Shown piece by piece: positions 45,005-54,074 of a DNA stretch of 64,000 nt. Source of the stretch: Dehalobacterium formicoaceticum (GTDB lineage: Bacteria > Bacillota > Dehalobacteriia > Dehalobacteriales > Dehalobacteriaceae). Location of the stretch: assembly GCF_002224645.1 (NCBI RefSeq), contig NZ_CP022121.1:2734501-2798500 (forward strand), given 5' to 3'. Every line of letters starts with the position of its first letter. Positions within the stretch are counted from its first letter, which is position 1. A program made the position numbers and the translations under genes. The notes under the pieces are model-generated. The model saw only the letters and a program-made list of their open reading frames with translations, did no database searches and was not told where the DNA came from.

Positions 45005-46044
45005 TCCAGCTTTACGCCAACCGCTTTTTGATAAAGATAATTGATTAGAATACGCAGCACAGCAGTGACAGGAACAGAAAAAAGCATCCCCCAGATGCCA
45101 AAATAAAAGCCCCCCAAAAGAAGAACAAAAATAATCGTTAAGGGATGAAGTCCCACGCTGTCACTGATAATCTTTGGTGTAATAACGGAACTTTCAATTT
45201 GCTGCACCACAACCATCACGATAATGGTATATAATGCCAATTTTTTTGATTGTAAATAAGCTAAACATACAGCCGGGATCGCACCGATAAAGGGACCAAA
45301 ATAAGGAATAATATCAGCCAGTCCGGCAATAAAACCTAAGGTTACAGCAAACTTAACTCCGATGAGTTTGAGTCCGATCATGGTCAGAACTCCTACCAGA
45401 AAAGCCACCGTAAGGTGGCCATAAATAAATCTTCGTAAGACCTGGTTTATCTTAAACCACAGGTTTAATATTTCCGATCTCTTATTGGGGGGAAGAAAGG
45501 AAATCAGCTTTTGGGTAATCAATGCGTGATCCTTAAGGAAATAATAGGTTAAGATGGGCAGGATAAGCAAACTAAAAGTGTAGCTAAAAAGTCCAATGAT
45601 GATGGAAGCAGAACTTCGCACTATTTCGACAATTCGCGCTTCAATGGAGAGAATATTTTCATCCACAATCTGCCTGATACTGTCAGGGATATTAAAACGG
45701 CTATAACGTTCTTGCCATTCCAGCAGAGAATTTTGAAAACTTTGAGCATAGGAAGGAATTTCTCCGGCAAATTGGGTAAGCTCAGAAAAAATGCCTGGAA
45801 AAACATAAAGTACCAGAATAAAAACCATAATACTGCAGGCCAAATAGACAATGAGAATTGCTCCGGTCATAGAAAATCGATGCAGCACCAGAAATTCAAC
45901 AAGAGGCAATAGGATATAAGCCAGGAGAATCGCTAATAGAAAAGGCATGATAATGCTTCTGATTTGAAATAAAAACAATCCTGCCAGAAGAAATATGGCC
46001 AGACCCGAAATGATGCAGACGATCATGCGCTTTTTTTTCTCCAC
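45001..46044 (-). CDS. AI-2E family transporter
   Basis: 347 residues, about eight membrane helices. The family core is visible in LTYYFLKDHALI, YGHLTVAFLVGVLTMIGL, FAVTLGFIAGLADIIPYFGPFIGAIPA, and QQIESSVITPKIISDSVGLHPLTII. Members export diverse substrates or act as antiporters; the autoinducer-2 role is not general. The start is a GTG six bases after GAGGTG. It precedes alaS. Confidence 0.93.
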   Translation of the reverse strand: MEKKKRMIVCIISGLAIFLLAGLFLFQIRSIIMPFLLAILLAYILLPLVEFLVLHRFSMTGAILIVYLACSIMVFILVLYVFPGIFSELTQFAGEIPSYAQSFQNSLLEWQERYSRFNIPDSIRQIVDENILSIEARIVEIVRSSASIIIGLFSYTFSLLILPILTYYFLKDHALITQKLISFLPPNKRSEILNLWFKINQVLRRFIYGHLTVAFLVGVLTMIGLKLIGVKFAVTLGFIAGLADIIPYFGPFIGAIPAVCLAYLQSKKLALYTIIVMVVVQQIESSVITPKIISDSVGLHPLTIIFVLLLGGFYFGIWGMLFSVPVTAVLRILINYLYQKAVGVKLD

Positions 46045-46111
46045 TTCAATCACCTCTTTTTTGGTGCTAAAAAAATCTTCTTTCTTATTCCGGCAACAAC
46101 AAGGAAAGAAA

Positions 46112-46131
46112 AAGTGAGGTTACCCTCACTT
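46112..46131 (-). terminator. Terminator after the YtxH gene
   Basis: AAGTGAGG/CCTCACTT stem, 4-base loop, then TTTCTTTCC on the minus strand. Confidence 0.85.
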
Positions 46132-46147
46132 AAAAATAACAAATTAT

Positions 46148-46345
46148 TTATTTCATCATCTCTGAAACGCCTTTATTGATCCCTTTTAATACTCTTTTTG
46201 CTTTGCTTTGCAGATGTTGGGTTTGACCAATCATTTTTTGCGCGCTTTCCGGAAAGGGTTTTCTTTGCGGAGCCGTAAACATGCCCAACACAGTCCCGAT
46301 AATACTGCCCGCCAAAATTCCTTTGATAAATGATCTGTTGTTCAC
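46148..46345 (-). CDS. YtxH-domain small membrane protein
   Basis: 65 residues. A glycine-rich membrane segment (FIKGILAGSIIGTVLGMF) is followed by a basic amphipathic helix (QHLQSKAKRVLKGINKG), as in YtxH-like proteins. Probably membrane-anchored; function unknown. The start is taken at a GTG nine bases after AAGGAG, since the ATG at 46354 abuts the ribosome site. Confidence 0.75.
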   Translation of the reverse strand: MNNRSFIKGILAGSIIGTVLGMFTAPQRKPFPESAQKMIGQTQHLQSKAKRVLKGINKGVSEMMK

Positions 46346-46365
46346 GTCATTCATCTCCTTATCTT

Positions 46366-46521
46366 TTATTGTGCTGCTGAATCCAAATTTGTTAATGTCC
46401 CGTCTTCCGAAATCTCAAAAACTTCATTTTGCTCATTAAATTCTACAAGACAATTCCAACAAAAAAATTGGTTCGTTCCTATCTTTCCTATTTCTCGTCC
46501 ATTACATACAGGGCATCCCAT
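46366..46521 (-). CDS. Small zinc-ribbon protein (51 aa)
   Basis: 51 residues: MGCPVCNGREIGKIG, then NQFFCWNCLVEF, giving two CxxC pairs typical of a zinc ribbon, and an acidic tail ending TNLDSAAQ. AGGAAGGTG precedes the ATG by five bases. It lies between the PRC-barrel and YtxH genes on the same strand, and is too short for routine gene calling. Function unknown. Confidence 0.75.
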   Translation of the reverse strand: MGCPVCNGREIGKIGTNQFFCWNCLVEFNEQNEVFEISEDGTLTNLDSAAQ

Positions 46522-46556
46522 GATAACACCTTCCTTTTATTCCCCAAGTATCTCTG

Positions 46557-47042
46557 TTAACTCCAAAGATCTTCATTCACCTGATCGACAATGAATACAT
46601 CTTTTTGATTTAACTGAATTTGCGGCCAGGGAATCATTTTTCGACCCTGATTTAAATCTGCCCAAAAACCTCCGGAAAGCTCAATTCCTAAAATTTTTCC
46701 AGTTGACCTTTCAAAGACCAGATCCTTCATCGTGCCAATATCTGCCCCTGTCACAGAAAACACATTTTTTCCTGTTTTATTTTGCCAAGATAAATCCCTG
46801 AGATCATTTGCTTCCTCCAGCACATCTTCCTGACCGCTGATGATCAAAGCATCTCGACCTGCCTGTATCAAATGACTCCAGAGAATAATCCGGGCATTTT
46901 TTAAAATGCTTCGATTTTCCAGAATGATTCCTTTCAGATAACCTTCTGAAGTATCTACGATTAAGTCTTCAACACGACCGATTTCTTTGCCCTCTTTTAA
47001 AGTCATGACCTTTTGCCCGATGATTTGCTGTCCCTTTAACAA
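46557..47042 (-). CDS. PRC-barrel domain protein
   Basis: 161 residues containing two PRC-barrel repeats (GQKVMTLKEGKEIGRVEDLIVDT and ...GADIGTMKDLVFERSTGKILG). PRC barrels mediate RNA-processing and protein contacts, and in Firmicutes occur in YlmC/YrrD-like proteins of uncertain role. The start is a TTG after AGGAGGACGG. Confidence 0.87.
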   Translation of the reverse strand: MLKGQQIIGQKVMTLKEGKEIGRVEDLIVDTSEGYLKGIILENRSILKNARIILWSHLIQAGRDALIISGQEDVLEEANDLRDLSWQNKTGKNVFSVTGADIGTMKDLVFERSTGKILGIELSGGFWADLNQGRKMIPWPQIQLNQKDVFIVDQVNEDLWS

Positions 47043-47094
47043 GTCCGTCCTCCTCTAATCGATCTAGCATTTAGTATTGACCGATAAAGAAGAA

Positions 47095-47118
47095 AAAAAA
47101 CGTCTAACGACGTTTTTT
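47095..47118. terminator. Terminator after mnmA
   Basis: AAAAAACGTC/GACGTTTTTT, loop TAAC, with T runs on both sides; it acts on the mnmA transcript. Confidence 0.88.
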
Positions 47119-47139
47119 TACATTGCAAATAAAGGTATT

Positions 47140-48222
47140 TTATTCAATAACTCCTCCGCCAACCACATATTCATCTTGGTAGTATACTACAGCTTGGCCA
47201 GGGGTAATAGATTTTTCCGGTTCTTTAAATTCTACCAGTACCCGGTTATTTTCCAAGGGAGAAATAACTGCCGGTGTTTCCTGAGCCTTGTAACGAACCT
47301 TTACCTTAACTTCCATGGGCTTTTCCAATCGATCCATTAAAATGAAATTATTGTGATGAGCAATAAGGGTTGTCTTAAACAAATCCTTAGCGTCTCCGAT
47401 GACGACTCCATTTTTCTCCTGTAATATATTCACCACATAAGCAGGCTTACCTAAAGCCATACCTAATCCCTTTCTCTGACCGATAGTATAATAAGGAATA
47501 CCTTGATGTTGACCGATCACATTCCCTTGGATATCAAAAAAAGGTCCGCCTTTAATCTCCTGACCTGCTTTTTCCTTCAAAAAGCGGCGATAATTATTAT
47601 CCGGGATAAAACAAATTTCCTGACTTTCCGCTTTTTCAGCGACCAGGGACAAATTCATTTTATGTGCCAATGCCCGGATTTCCGGCTTGGTATAGGTGCC
47701 TAAGGGCAGCAACACTTTGGATAATTGATCTTGGGTAAAATTATACAAAACATAGGTCTGATCTTTATTTTGATCCTGCGCTTTTTTTAATACATATCGG
47801 TCTCTTTCCCGGTCAAATAAAATCCTGGCATAATGGCCGGTAGCCACGAAATCGGCGCCTAAGGCCATGGCTTTATGAAGCAGTGCAGCAAATTTAACAT
47901 ATTGATTACAGGCAATACAAGGATTAGGAGTTTTACCTTGTAAATATTCCCGAATAAAATAGTTAATTACCTTGTCTTGAAATAGATCCCTGAAATTCAT
48001 GACATAATAAGGAATATCCAGCGCTTCTGCTACTCTTCTCGCATCATCCACAGCGGAAAAACTGCAACATCCTCCAGACCCATCGGGATCCGGCTGATCC
48101 TGAGGCCAGATTTGCATGGTAACACCGAATAAGTCATAACCCTGCTCTTTTAAAAGGGCAGCTGTCACAGAGGAATCTACACCGCCGCTCATCGCCACCA
48201 GTACCTTTTTTTTATCTGCCAT
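47140..48222 (-). CDS. mnmA: tRNA 2-thiouridylase MnmA
   Basis: Adds sulfur to U34 of Glu, Gln and Lys tRNAs. 360 residues. PP-loop AMSGGVDSSVTAALL, catalytic Cys in NPCIACNQYVKF, GHYARI, KDQTYVLYN, and the second Cys in ESQEICFIPDN. The usual cysteine desulfurase gene is not adjacent. Confidence 0.97.
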   Translation of the reverse strand: MADKKKVLVAMSGGVDSSVTAALLKEQGYDLFGVTMQIWPQDQPDPDGSGGCCSFSAVDDARRVAEALDIPYYVMNFRDLFQDKVINYFIREYLQGKTPNPCIACNQYVKFAALLHKAMALGADFVATGHYARILFDRERDRYVLKKAQDQNKDQTYVLYNFTQDQLSKVLLPLGTYTKPEIRALAHKMNLSLVAEKAESQEICFIPDNNYRRFLKEKAGQEIKGGPFFDIQGNVIGQHQGIPYYTIGQRKGLGMALGKPAYVVNILQEKNGVVIGDAKDLFKTTLIAHHNNFILMDRLEKPMEVKVKVRYKAQETPAVISPLENNRVLVEFKEPEKSITPGQAVVYYQDEYVVGGGVIE

Positions 48223-48254
48223 AATTTTATTTCCCTACCTTAATCCTAACTTTT

Positions 48255-49553
48255 TTAGTCTGTCCAGAATTTTTTTTCTAAGCCATTTTCCGTGGGGTGA
48301 TAATAGATGGTTCCAGCTAATTCCTCCGGTAAATATTGCTGAGCTACAAAATTACCGGGATAGTCCTGGGGATATTGATAATGTTCCCCATGACCTAATT
48401 TTTTAGCCCCTTGGTAATGAGCATCCCTTAAATGCATAGGCACTTCACCGGTGGGACGAACTTTTACATCGCTTAAAGCACCGTCGATCCCCTTAATCAC
48501 TGCATTGGACTTAGGGGCACAAGCTACATAAATTGCAGCGGAAGCCATGGGCAGTCTGGCTTCCGGTAAACCCACATAGGCTAAAGCCTGGGCTGCAGCC
48601 ATCGCATATTTTAAAGCCTCCGGATCAGCTAAACCCACATCCTCAGCAGCACAGATTATGATTCTGCGCATAATGAATTCCGGATCCTCCCCGGCATCCA
48701 GCATCCTGGCCATCCAATGGAGGGTGGCATCGGGATCGGAACCCCTCATGCTCTTAATAAAGGCGGAGACAATATCATAATGATAGTCTCCTTTTTTATC
48801 GTATTTTACCGCCCGCCGCTGAATAGATTGCTCAGCTACCTTTAGGTCAATATGCCTGATCCCGTCCTCCTGAGGCGGGGTGGTAGTAACGGCTAACTCT
48901 AAGGCATTTAAAGCAATACGGGCATCTCCCCCGGCCATATCAGCCAGGTGGTTTAAGGCATCTTCATTGATCTGAACCCGGTAGCCCCCTAAGCCTTGTT
49001 CCCGATCATCAAGTGCCCGGAGCAATATTTTTTTAATATCCTCCTGAGATAAAGTTTGCAAACGGAAAATCCTGGAGCGAGAAAGAAGAGCTGAGTTGAC
49101 CTCAAAATAGGGGTTTTCTGTCGTGGCGCCGATTAAAATCAGAGTGCCGTCTTCCACGGCGGGCAAAAGGGCATCCTGCTGCCCCTTATTAAAACGATGA
49201 ATTTCATCAATAAATAAAATCGTTTTCTGGTTGTACATGCCCAGCCGGTCTTTGGCTTCCTGAATGACTTTTTTTAAATCGGCAATCCCTGCTGTGACAG
49301 CACTTAATTCTTCAAAATGAGCCTTGGTACTATTGGCGATTACCTGGGCTAAGGTGGTTTTTCCGGAGCCGGGAGGACCATAAAAGATGGCAGAGGAAAA
49401 CTGATCCCCTTCAATGGAACGACGGAGCAGGGAGCCGGGACCGACAATTTCTTCCTGACCGAAGAAATCCTCCAGACCTTTTGGCCGCATACGGGCAGCC
49501 AAAGGGGCTGCTTTTTTTAGTACTTCTTTCCGGGCGTATTCAAATAAATCCAC
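48255..49553 (-). CDS. rarA: Replication-associated recombination protein A (RarA/MgsA)
   Basis: AAA+ ATPase that acts at stalled forks. 432 residues. MRPKGLEDFFGQEEIVGPG, Walker A YGPPGSGKTTLAQ, Walker B ILFIDEIHRFNKGQQDALLP, GATTENPYF sensor, and C-terminal SDPDATLHWMARMLDAGEDPEF...HMRDAHYQGAK tetramerisation domain. GTG start after AGGTGG. Confidence 0.97.
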   Translation of the reverse strand: MDLFEYARKEVLKKAAPLAARMRPKGLEDFFGQEEIVGPGSLLRRSIEGDQFSSAIFYGPPGSGKTTLAQVIANSTKAHFEELSAVTAGIADLKKVIQEAKDRLGMYNQKTILFIDEIHRFNKGQQDALLPAVEDGTLILIGATTENPYFEVNSALLSRSRIFRLQTLSQEDIKKILLRALDDREQGLGGYRVQINEDALNHLADMAGGDARIALNALELAVTTTPPQEDGIRHIDLKVAEQSIQRRAVKYDKKGDYHYDIVSAFIKSMRGSDPDATLHWMARMLDAGEDPEFIMRRIIICAAEDVGLADPEALKYAMAAAQALAYVGLPEARLPMASAAIYVACAPKSNAVIKGIDGALSDVKVRPTGEVPMHLRDAHYQGAKKLGHGEHYQYPQDYPGNFVAQQYLPEELAGTIYYHPTENGLEKKFWTD

Positions 49554-49582
49554 AGGAGCACCACCTATTATTGACCTTAATT

Positions 49583-49614
49583 GGGAAAAAGACCGGATAA
49601 CCGGTCTTTTTCCC
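49583..49614. terminator. Terminator after trxA
   Basis: A perfect 14 bp stem (GGGAAAAAGACCGG) with loop ATAA. T-rich on both strands; ends the trxA transcript before rarA. Confidence 0.88.
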
Positions 49615-49657
49615 TGTATATAAGTGAAACATCTTTCAGTAGTAAAAAATATTTAAC

Positions 49658-49987
49658 TTAGAGGGCGCCGTTTAAGATCGCGGCCAATTCATTCTTGGAC
49701 TTATAACCTACCACCCTTTGAACTTCTTTGCCATTCTTAAAAAGCAACAAAGTCGGAATACTCATGACAGAAAATTTACCTGCCGTAGCATTGTTTTCAT
49801 CTACATTTATTTTACCAACGATGACTTTACCGTCAAATTCATTGGCAATTTCATCTACCACAGGAGCAATCATTTTGCAGGGGCCACACCAAGCTGCCCA
49901 AAAATCTACCAAAACTGGTTTTTCAGCCTGTAATACAGTCTCTTGAAAATTTGCATCGGAAAACACTTGAACTTTTTCGCTAGCCAT
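49658..49987 (-). CDS. trxA: Thioredoxin
   Basis: 109 residues. [20 protein letters not shown] active site, [25 protein letters not shown] with the cis-Pro. Cytosolic disulfide reductant. The ATG is seven bases after AGGAG. The CsoR-type regulator lies just upstream. Confidence 0.97.
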   Translation of the reverse strand: MASEKVQVFSDANFQETVLQAEKPVLVDFWAAWCGPCKMIAPVVDEIANEFDGKVIVGKINVDENNATAGKFSVMSIPTLLLFKNGKEVQRVVGYKSKNELAAILNGAL

Positions 49988-50106
49988 ATGCAATCTCCTC
50001 CCAATTAAATAATTAAATTATGTTATTTTCATTGTTGACTTAAATTATACCTTATTCCAGATAGAATTGCCATGATTTTCTTCCCGTATACCCTTTCCGG
50101 AAAGGA

Positions 50107-50373
50107 TTACTTAGTGAATTTAATCATAACTTGAATGAGATCGTCAATCATTTTATCTTCTTGGTTCACCTCCAAAGCGTCCTTCAGGCACTTCCTGGTG
50201 TGGTTTTCAAATAACATGACGCCCACCTTATTAATCGCAGCTCGAATAGCTGCAATCTGTGTTAAAATATCTGCACAATCTTTTTCATTTTCAATCATTT
50301 TTTGAATGCCTTTGACCTGGCCTTCTATTTTCTTCAAACGGTGCATGATGTCATCCTTATTACACCCTGCCAA
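50107..50373 (-). CDS. CsoR/FrmR family metal-sensing repressor
   Basis: 88 residues, all-helical DUF156 family. Cys33, His58 and Cys62 (DCADILTQIAAI, ENHTRKC) form the C-H-C copper-binding pattern of CsoR. This argues against the persulfide sensor CstR, which lacks the His. The start is a TTG after GGAGGTG. Its own promoter and a G-tract palindrome precede it, suggesting self-regulation. No copper transporter gene is adjacent. Confidence 0.88.
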   Translation of the reverse strand: MAGCNKDDIMHRLKKIEGQVKGIQKMIENEKDCADILTQIAAIRAAINKVGVMLFENHTRKCLKDALEVNQEDKMIDDLIQVMIKFTK

Positions 50374-50388
50374 GAAAAAACACCTCCA

Positions 50389-50403
50389 TACCCCTACCCC
50401 GTA
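50389..50403. promoter_or_regulatory. Candidate operator for the CsoR-type regulator
   Basis: TACCCCTACCCCGTA: a G/C tract flanked by TA ends, as in CsoR operators, placed between the -10 and the start codon. Confidence 0.5.
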
Positions 50404-50410
50404 TATTTAT

Positions 50411-50439
50411 ATTATAATCGATGATGGGATGTTTTACAA
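50411..50439 (-). promoter_or_regulatory. Sigma-A promoter for the CsoR-type gene
   Basis: TTGTAA, a 17-base spacer, TATAAT (perfect -10). Transcription start would fall near 50404, next to the candidate operator. Confidence 0.75.
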
Positions 50440-51157
50440 CTAGCTTGTCAAATTAGAACAAAAATTATGAATGAATCGGGTAGGAAGCTGATAATTATTT
50501 GATCAGCTGACCTCCCACAGCACCTTATCCAGACAAATCCGTTAACTATTTTTAATGCGGTTCCATTGAAAAATGAAACAACGGTGCTCCGTGCATCCTT
50601 TTTAACGGAATAATGCACAGATCGTTGACATATGCCTGAACGCTAACATCTCTGGCACCAGCGTTATCCTAAATTCTCATCCTTTTTAGCTTATTGTTCC
50701 GCTGAACAAATTCTTTAGCATTGTATGAATGTCCTCCATGCTGTTACATTCCTGTACCAATAGTTTTACTAATTCATTTGTTCTTTCGTTCATTGATAAC
50801 ATCTCATTTAACGTTATTATTACCAATTACACGAAAGTTCAAACGTCTGAGAATTATTACACAATCCCCTGTACCCGCATTTCTCCGAAAAAAATCTATT
50901 ACGTTTCTATAAACGGAATTTCTCAGTGTTCTTCCAAATCAGGTTTTTACTTATTTTTATGCCCTTTGTCAAGACCTATTTAGATTTTCGAAAGTACATA
51001 ATAAAAGCAAAGAACGAAAATTGATATGACCAACGATACCGCAAACAGTTTTAATATTTCATCTTTTTTTCGCTAATTTGTAAAATAATCAACTAATCTC
51101 GCTATTGCAGAAGTACTAATGATGATAAATATTAGGAAAGTAAACAATTTATCCATT
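50440..51157. other. Gene-free stretch
   Basis: About 720 bases with no convincing gene; short frames on both strands lack ribosome sites. A small GCTGAT/ATCAGC hairpin lies near 50485-50505. Probably eroded sequence. Confidence 0.5.
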
Positions 51158-51376
51158 TTATTTACCCCACAATTTAAAATACACTGCTCTTGTAATATCA
51201 TCTAAGTCATCATATGTATCCGACCATGTACGCGGATTTGCAAATTGTATATAGTTTAAACTTTCCATGGCATCATCAAATTCAGGATCACCACTTGATA
51301 GTATAATTTCACCAAATAGCGGTGAGGTTTTAGAAATTATTCTTTTGTCATGTAGATTCCAGCACATATCTTTCAT
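51158..51376 (-). CDS. Short open frame, unknown (72 codons), possibly a fragment
   Basis: Encodes a 72-residue acidic sequence ending TWSDTYDDLDDITRAVYFKLWGK. No clear ribosome site and no recognised family. It lies just after a broken lipoprotein gene and may be the 3' remnant of another gene. Confidence 0.3.
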   Translation of the reverse strand: MKDMCWNLHDKRIISKTSPLFGEIILSSGDPEFDDAMESLNYIQFANPRTWSDTYDDLDDITRAVYFKLWGK

Positions 51377-51393
51377 GCCATGATAGTGTTTCT

Positions 51394-51851
51394 TTATTCC
51401 AATCTTCTGATCTTCTTATTTGCAACATGTAAACGCCCGCCTTCATTATCAGGATTAATGGTATCCACATTATAATCAATTACAAAAAGTCCATAGTCAT
51501 CCTTATCAGTTTTAATATCGAAATCAAAGCGAATCATCAGGGATCTTTTTTCCCCCATCCATTGATTCAGAGGACCAACTGTCTCTTTCCCAAGAAAATA
51601 TATCACCTTGTATGAGATCAAACAAATAATCAATTCTGTTATCGATGTCATCGGTTTCGTCTAGTGCCTTTTTAGAAAATAATGATTCTAACGTCTCTTT
51701 ATCCTTGTCCTTAAGCGCTGAGATTATTGTTCCATTCGTGCATCAGCCTTTTTTCTTCACTCACAGCGAATCCTCCTACTACTCCACCTTTTCCATCATC
51801 TCCTATTATATTGCAGGAGCCAAATAACAGAATGGTGTGATTATCACCCAT
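51394..51851 (-). pseudogene. Broken DUF5104-like lipoprotein gene
   Basis: Joined frames read LLFGSCNIIGDDGKGGVVGG (lipobox-like), SEEKRLMHEWNN, then LKDKDKETLESLFSKKALDET, IDYLFDLIQGDIFSWE, and finally RFDFDIKTDKDDYGLFVIDYNVDTINPDNEGG. That is the layout of DUF5104-type lipoproteins of Clostridia. At least two frameshifts separate these pieces, the C-terminal part is missing, and the 5' end abuts a GTCCC-rich repeat with no ribosome site. One break is near a homopolymer, the other is not, so decay is likely. Confidence 0.6.
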
Positions 51852-51873
51852 CTCATCTAAGACAACAATTAAA

Positions 51874-51940
51874 GAGGGACACAGTACCTGTCCCCGCGTC
51901 CCTGCGCGTCCCTGTCCCCGCGTCCCTGCCCGCGTCCCTC
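51874..51940. repeat. GTCCC-rich palindromic repeat cluster
   Basis: A palindrome GGGACA/TGTCCC at 51876-51894 is followed by iterated CGCGTCCCTG units. This resembles REP-like sequences associated with TnpA-REP (RAYT) elements. No transposase is present. Confidence 0.65.
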
Positions 51941-51952
51941 GATATATAGAAA

Positions 51953-51972
51953 AAAGAGCCTTTCGGCTCTTT
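51953..51972 (-). terminator. Terminator downstream of the 6S RNA candidate
   Basis: AAAGAGCC/GGCTCTTT, loop of four, then TTTTTTC completing the U tract on the minus strand. It would end transcription from aspS and the RNA gene. Confidence 0.85.
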
Positions 51973-52003
51973 GTAATAATAGATATTTTAAATGACGAAA
52001 GAT

Positions 52004-52187
52004 AAAACCCCACATATGTCGTAGAACCGATGTTTTGAACCTGCCTCAGCAGGTGGGTGCCCTCCTGGTTATCTTCTAGGTCCTCTTACGAGAGAGGCTG
52101 AAAGTCCATGATCAGAGTCAGGCTCCCGAAAATAAAGTGTTGGAACAAAACTATTCGGTAGAAACGTGCATCGCAGGGTTTTTCTTT
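52004..52187 (-). ncRNA. ssrS: 6S RNA candidate (SsrS)
   Basis: About 180 bases downstream of aspS (in Bacillus the 6S-1 gene bsrA is also next to aspS). The ends AAAACCCTGCGATG and TATGTGGGGTTTT pair to close the molecule. A second stem, ACCGA..GTTTTG with CAAAAC.TCGGT, leads to a large open region. A hairpin CCTGC/GCAGG sits in CACCCACCTGC...GCAGGTTCAA, similar to the conserved 3' side of 6S RNA. It has its own sigma-A promoter. The match is by structure and context and was not modelled. Confidence 0.68.
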
Positions 52188-52193
52188 AGATTT

Positions 52194-52222
52194 ATATTAT
52201 CATAATTAAAGTTTTATTTCAA
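52194..52222 (-). promoter_or_regulatory. Sigma-A promoter for the 6S RNA candidate
   Basis: TTGAAA, a 17-base spacer, TAATAT; start near 52187, between the aspS stop and the RNA 5' end. Confidence 0.68.
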
Positions 52223-52248
52223 TCAAAATAAATATTTTATCTTGCCAA

Positions 52249-54036
52249 TTATTTCTTTGGAACATTCAGCTTAATGTGTAATTCCCGCAATTGTTTGGGA
52301 GCCACCGGACCGGGAGCCTTAATCATTAAATCCGTGGCACTTTGGGTCTTGGGGAAAGCTATGACATCACGGATGGTGTCTTTTTTCAACATGAGCATCA
52401 CCAGACGATCAATACCGAAAGCAATTCCCCCGTGAGGCGGTGCTCCATATTCAAAGCCTTCCAACATAAAGCCGAATTTTTCTCTTGCTTCTTCCGGAGT
52501 AAAGCCAACCAAATTAAATAATTTTTCCTGAATCTCACGTTGATGAATTCTGATGCTGCCGCCCCCTACTTCCACGCCGTTTAATACCATATCATAGGCC
52601 TTTGCCTTTACCTGACCCGGATCACTTTCTAATAAAGGCAAATCCTCATCTCTAGGGGAAGTAAACATGTGATGTTTGGCCACCCATCTCTTTTCCTCAT
52701 CATCATATTCTAAAAGGGGAAAATCCACTACCCAGACAAAGTTTAGCATATTATTATCAATCAAGTTCTCTCTTTTGGCTATTTCAAGGCGCAGGTGACC
52801 AAGACTATCTGCTACCACGGAGGGTTTATCTGCCACAAAGAGAAGGACATCTCCCTTTTGGGCATGAAAACGATCCAACAGACGATTGATTTGATCCTCA
52901 CTAAAAAATTTGGCAATGGGGGATTTAACCCCATTTTCTTCCACAGTAATCCAAGCCAATCCCTTGGCGCCAAAGACGGCAGCAATTTTTGTCAAATCAT
53001 CTAATTCCTTGCGGGAATAATGTCCGCAACCGACAGCGTTTATCCCCTTCACTTGTCCACCGGCAGCTAAGGCGTTTTTAAAGACTTGGAAGTTGCTTTC
53101 GGCAGCAATATCAGCCACATCTACCAATTCAATGTCAAAACGGAGATCCGGTTTATCAGAGCCATATTTACCCATAGCCTCATCATATGGAATCCGGGGA
53201 AACGGCGTCGTCAATTCGATATTCAGCACTTTTTTAAATAAATTGGCTGTCATCTCTTCCATAAGGGAGAGAACATCTTCTCTGTCCACGAAGGACATTT
53301 CAATATCCAATTGGGTAAATTCCGGCTGCCGATCGGCTCTTAAATCCTCGTCCCGGAAGCAACGTACCACCTGGAAATATTTTTCCATGCCTGCCACCAT
53401 TAAAATCTGTTTAAACTGTTGTGGTGACTGAGGCAAAGCATAAAACTCCCCCGGATGTACCCGGCTGGGTACCAAATAATCCCGGGCACCTTCAGGTGTG
53501 CTGTTTGCCAGCATAGGGGTTTCAATTTCTAAAAATCCATGTTCATCCAGAAAAGATCGCACTGCCATGGTCGTCTGATGCCGGGCAATCATAGCCTGCT
53601 GCATTTCTGGGCGACGTAGGTCCAGATAGCGATATTTTAGTCTTAAAATTTCATCTACGTCAATACTATCCTCAATATAAAAAGGCGGGGTTTTGGCCGA
53701 GTTTAAAATATGTAATGCATCGGCATAAATTTCAATTTCTCCCGTTGCCATATTGGGATTAATAGTGCCTTCAGGTCTGATTCCTACCTGACCGGTGATG
53801 GCCAATACATATTCGTTACGTACTGCTTCGGCTTTTTGAAAAAAGCTCCCGGATATCTGGGGGTCAAAGACCACTTGGACATATCCGGAACGATCCCTCA
53901 GATCAACAAAAATCAAGCCGCCATGATCCCGTCGTCTCTGCACCCAGCCCATTAATACGACTTTTTCTCCTTGATTTAAGGCTGTTAATTCACCACAGCC
54001 ATGGGTTCGTTTTAAACCCAACATTCCTTCTGCCAC
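52249..54036 (-). CDS. aspS: Aspartyl-tRNA synthetase
   Basis: 595 residues, bacterial-type class IIb. [30 protein letters not shown] (OB fold), [11 protein letters not shown], motif 2 [23 protein letters not shown], the bacterial insertion domain, and motif 3 [22 protein letters not shown] start after AGGAGG. It lies 38 bases after hisS, co-transcribed under the T-box. Specificity for Asp alone or Asp/Asn cannot be judged here. Confidence 0.97.
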   Translation of the reverse strand: MAEGMLGLKRTHGCGELTALNQGEKVVLMGWVQRRRDHGGLIFVDLRDRSGYVQVVFDPQISGSFFQKAEAVRNEYVLAITGQVGIRPEGTINPNMATGEIEIYADALHILNSAKTPPFYIEDSIDVDEILRLKYRYLDLRRPEMQQAMIARHQTTMAVRSFLDEHGFLEIETPMLANSTPEGARDYLVPSRVHPGEFYALPQSPQQFKQILMVAGMEKYFQVVRCFRDEDLRADRQPEFTQLDIEMSFVDREDVLSLMEEMTANLFKKVLNIELTTPFPRIPYDEAMGKYGSDKPDLRFDIELVDVADIAAESNFQVFKNALAAGGQVKGINAVGCGHYSRKELDDLTKIAAVFGAKGLAWITVEENGVKSPIAKFFSEDQINRLLDRFHAQKGDVLLFVADKPSVVADSLGHLRLEIAKRENLIDNNMLNFVWVVDFPLLEYDDEEKRWVAKHHMFTSPRDEDLPLLESDPGQVKAKAYDMVLNGVEVGGGSIRIHQREIQEKLFNLVGFTPEEAREKFGFMLEGFEYGAPPHGGIAFGIDRLVMLMLKKDTIRDVIAFPKTQSATDLMIKAPGPVAPKQLRELHIKLNVPKK

Positions 54037-54074
54037 GAGACTTCCTCCTTATTTTAAAACCGTCTTGTTGAAAT

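Noticed and set aside
50721-50983. Short plus-strand frames in the gene-free stretch
   Set aside because: No ribosome sites; two overlapping frames of equal quality suggest chance.
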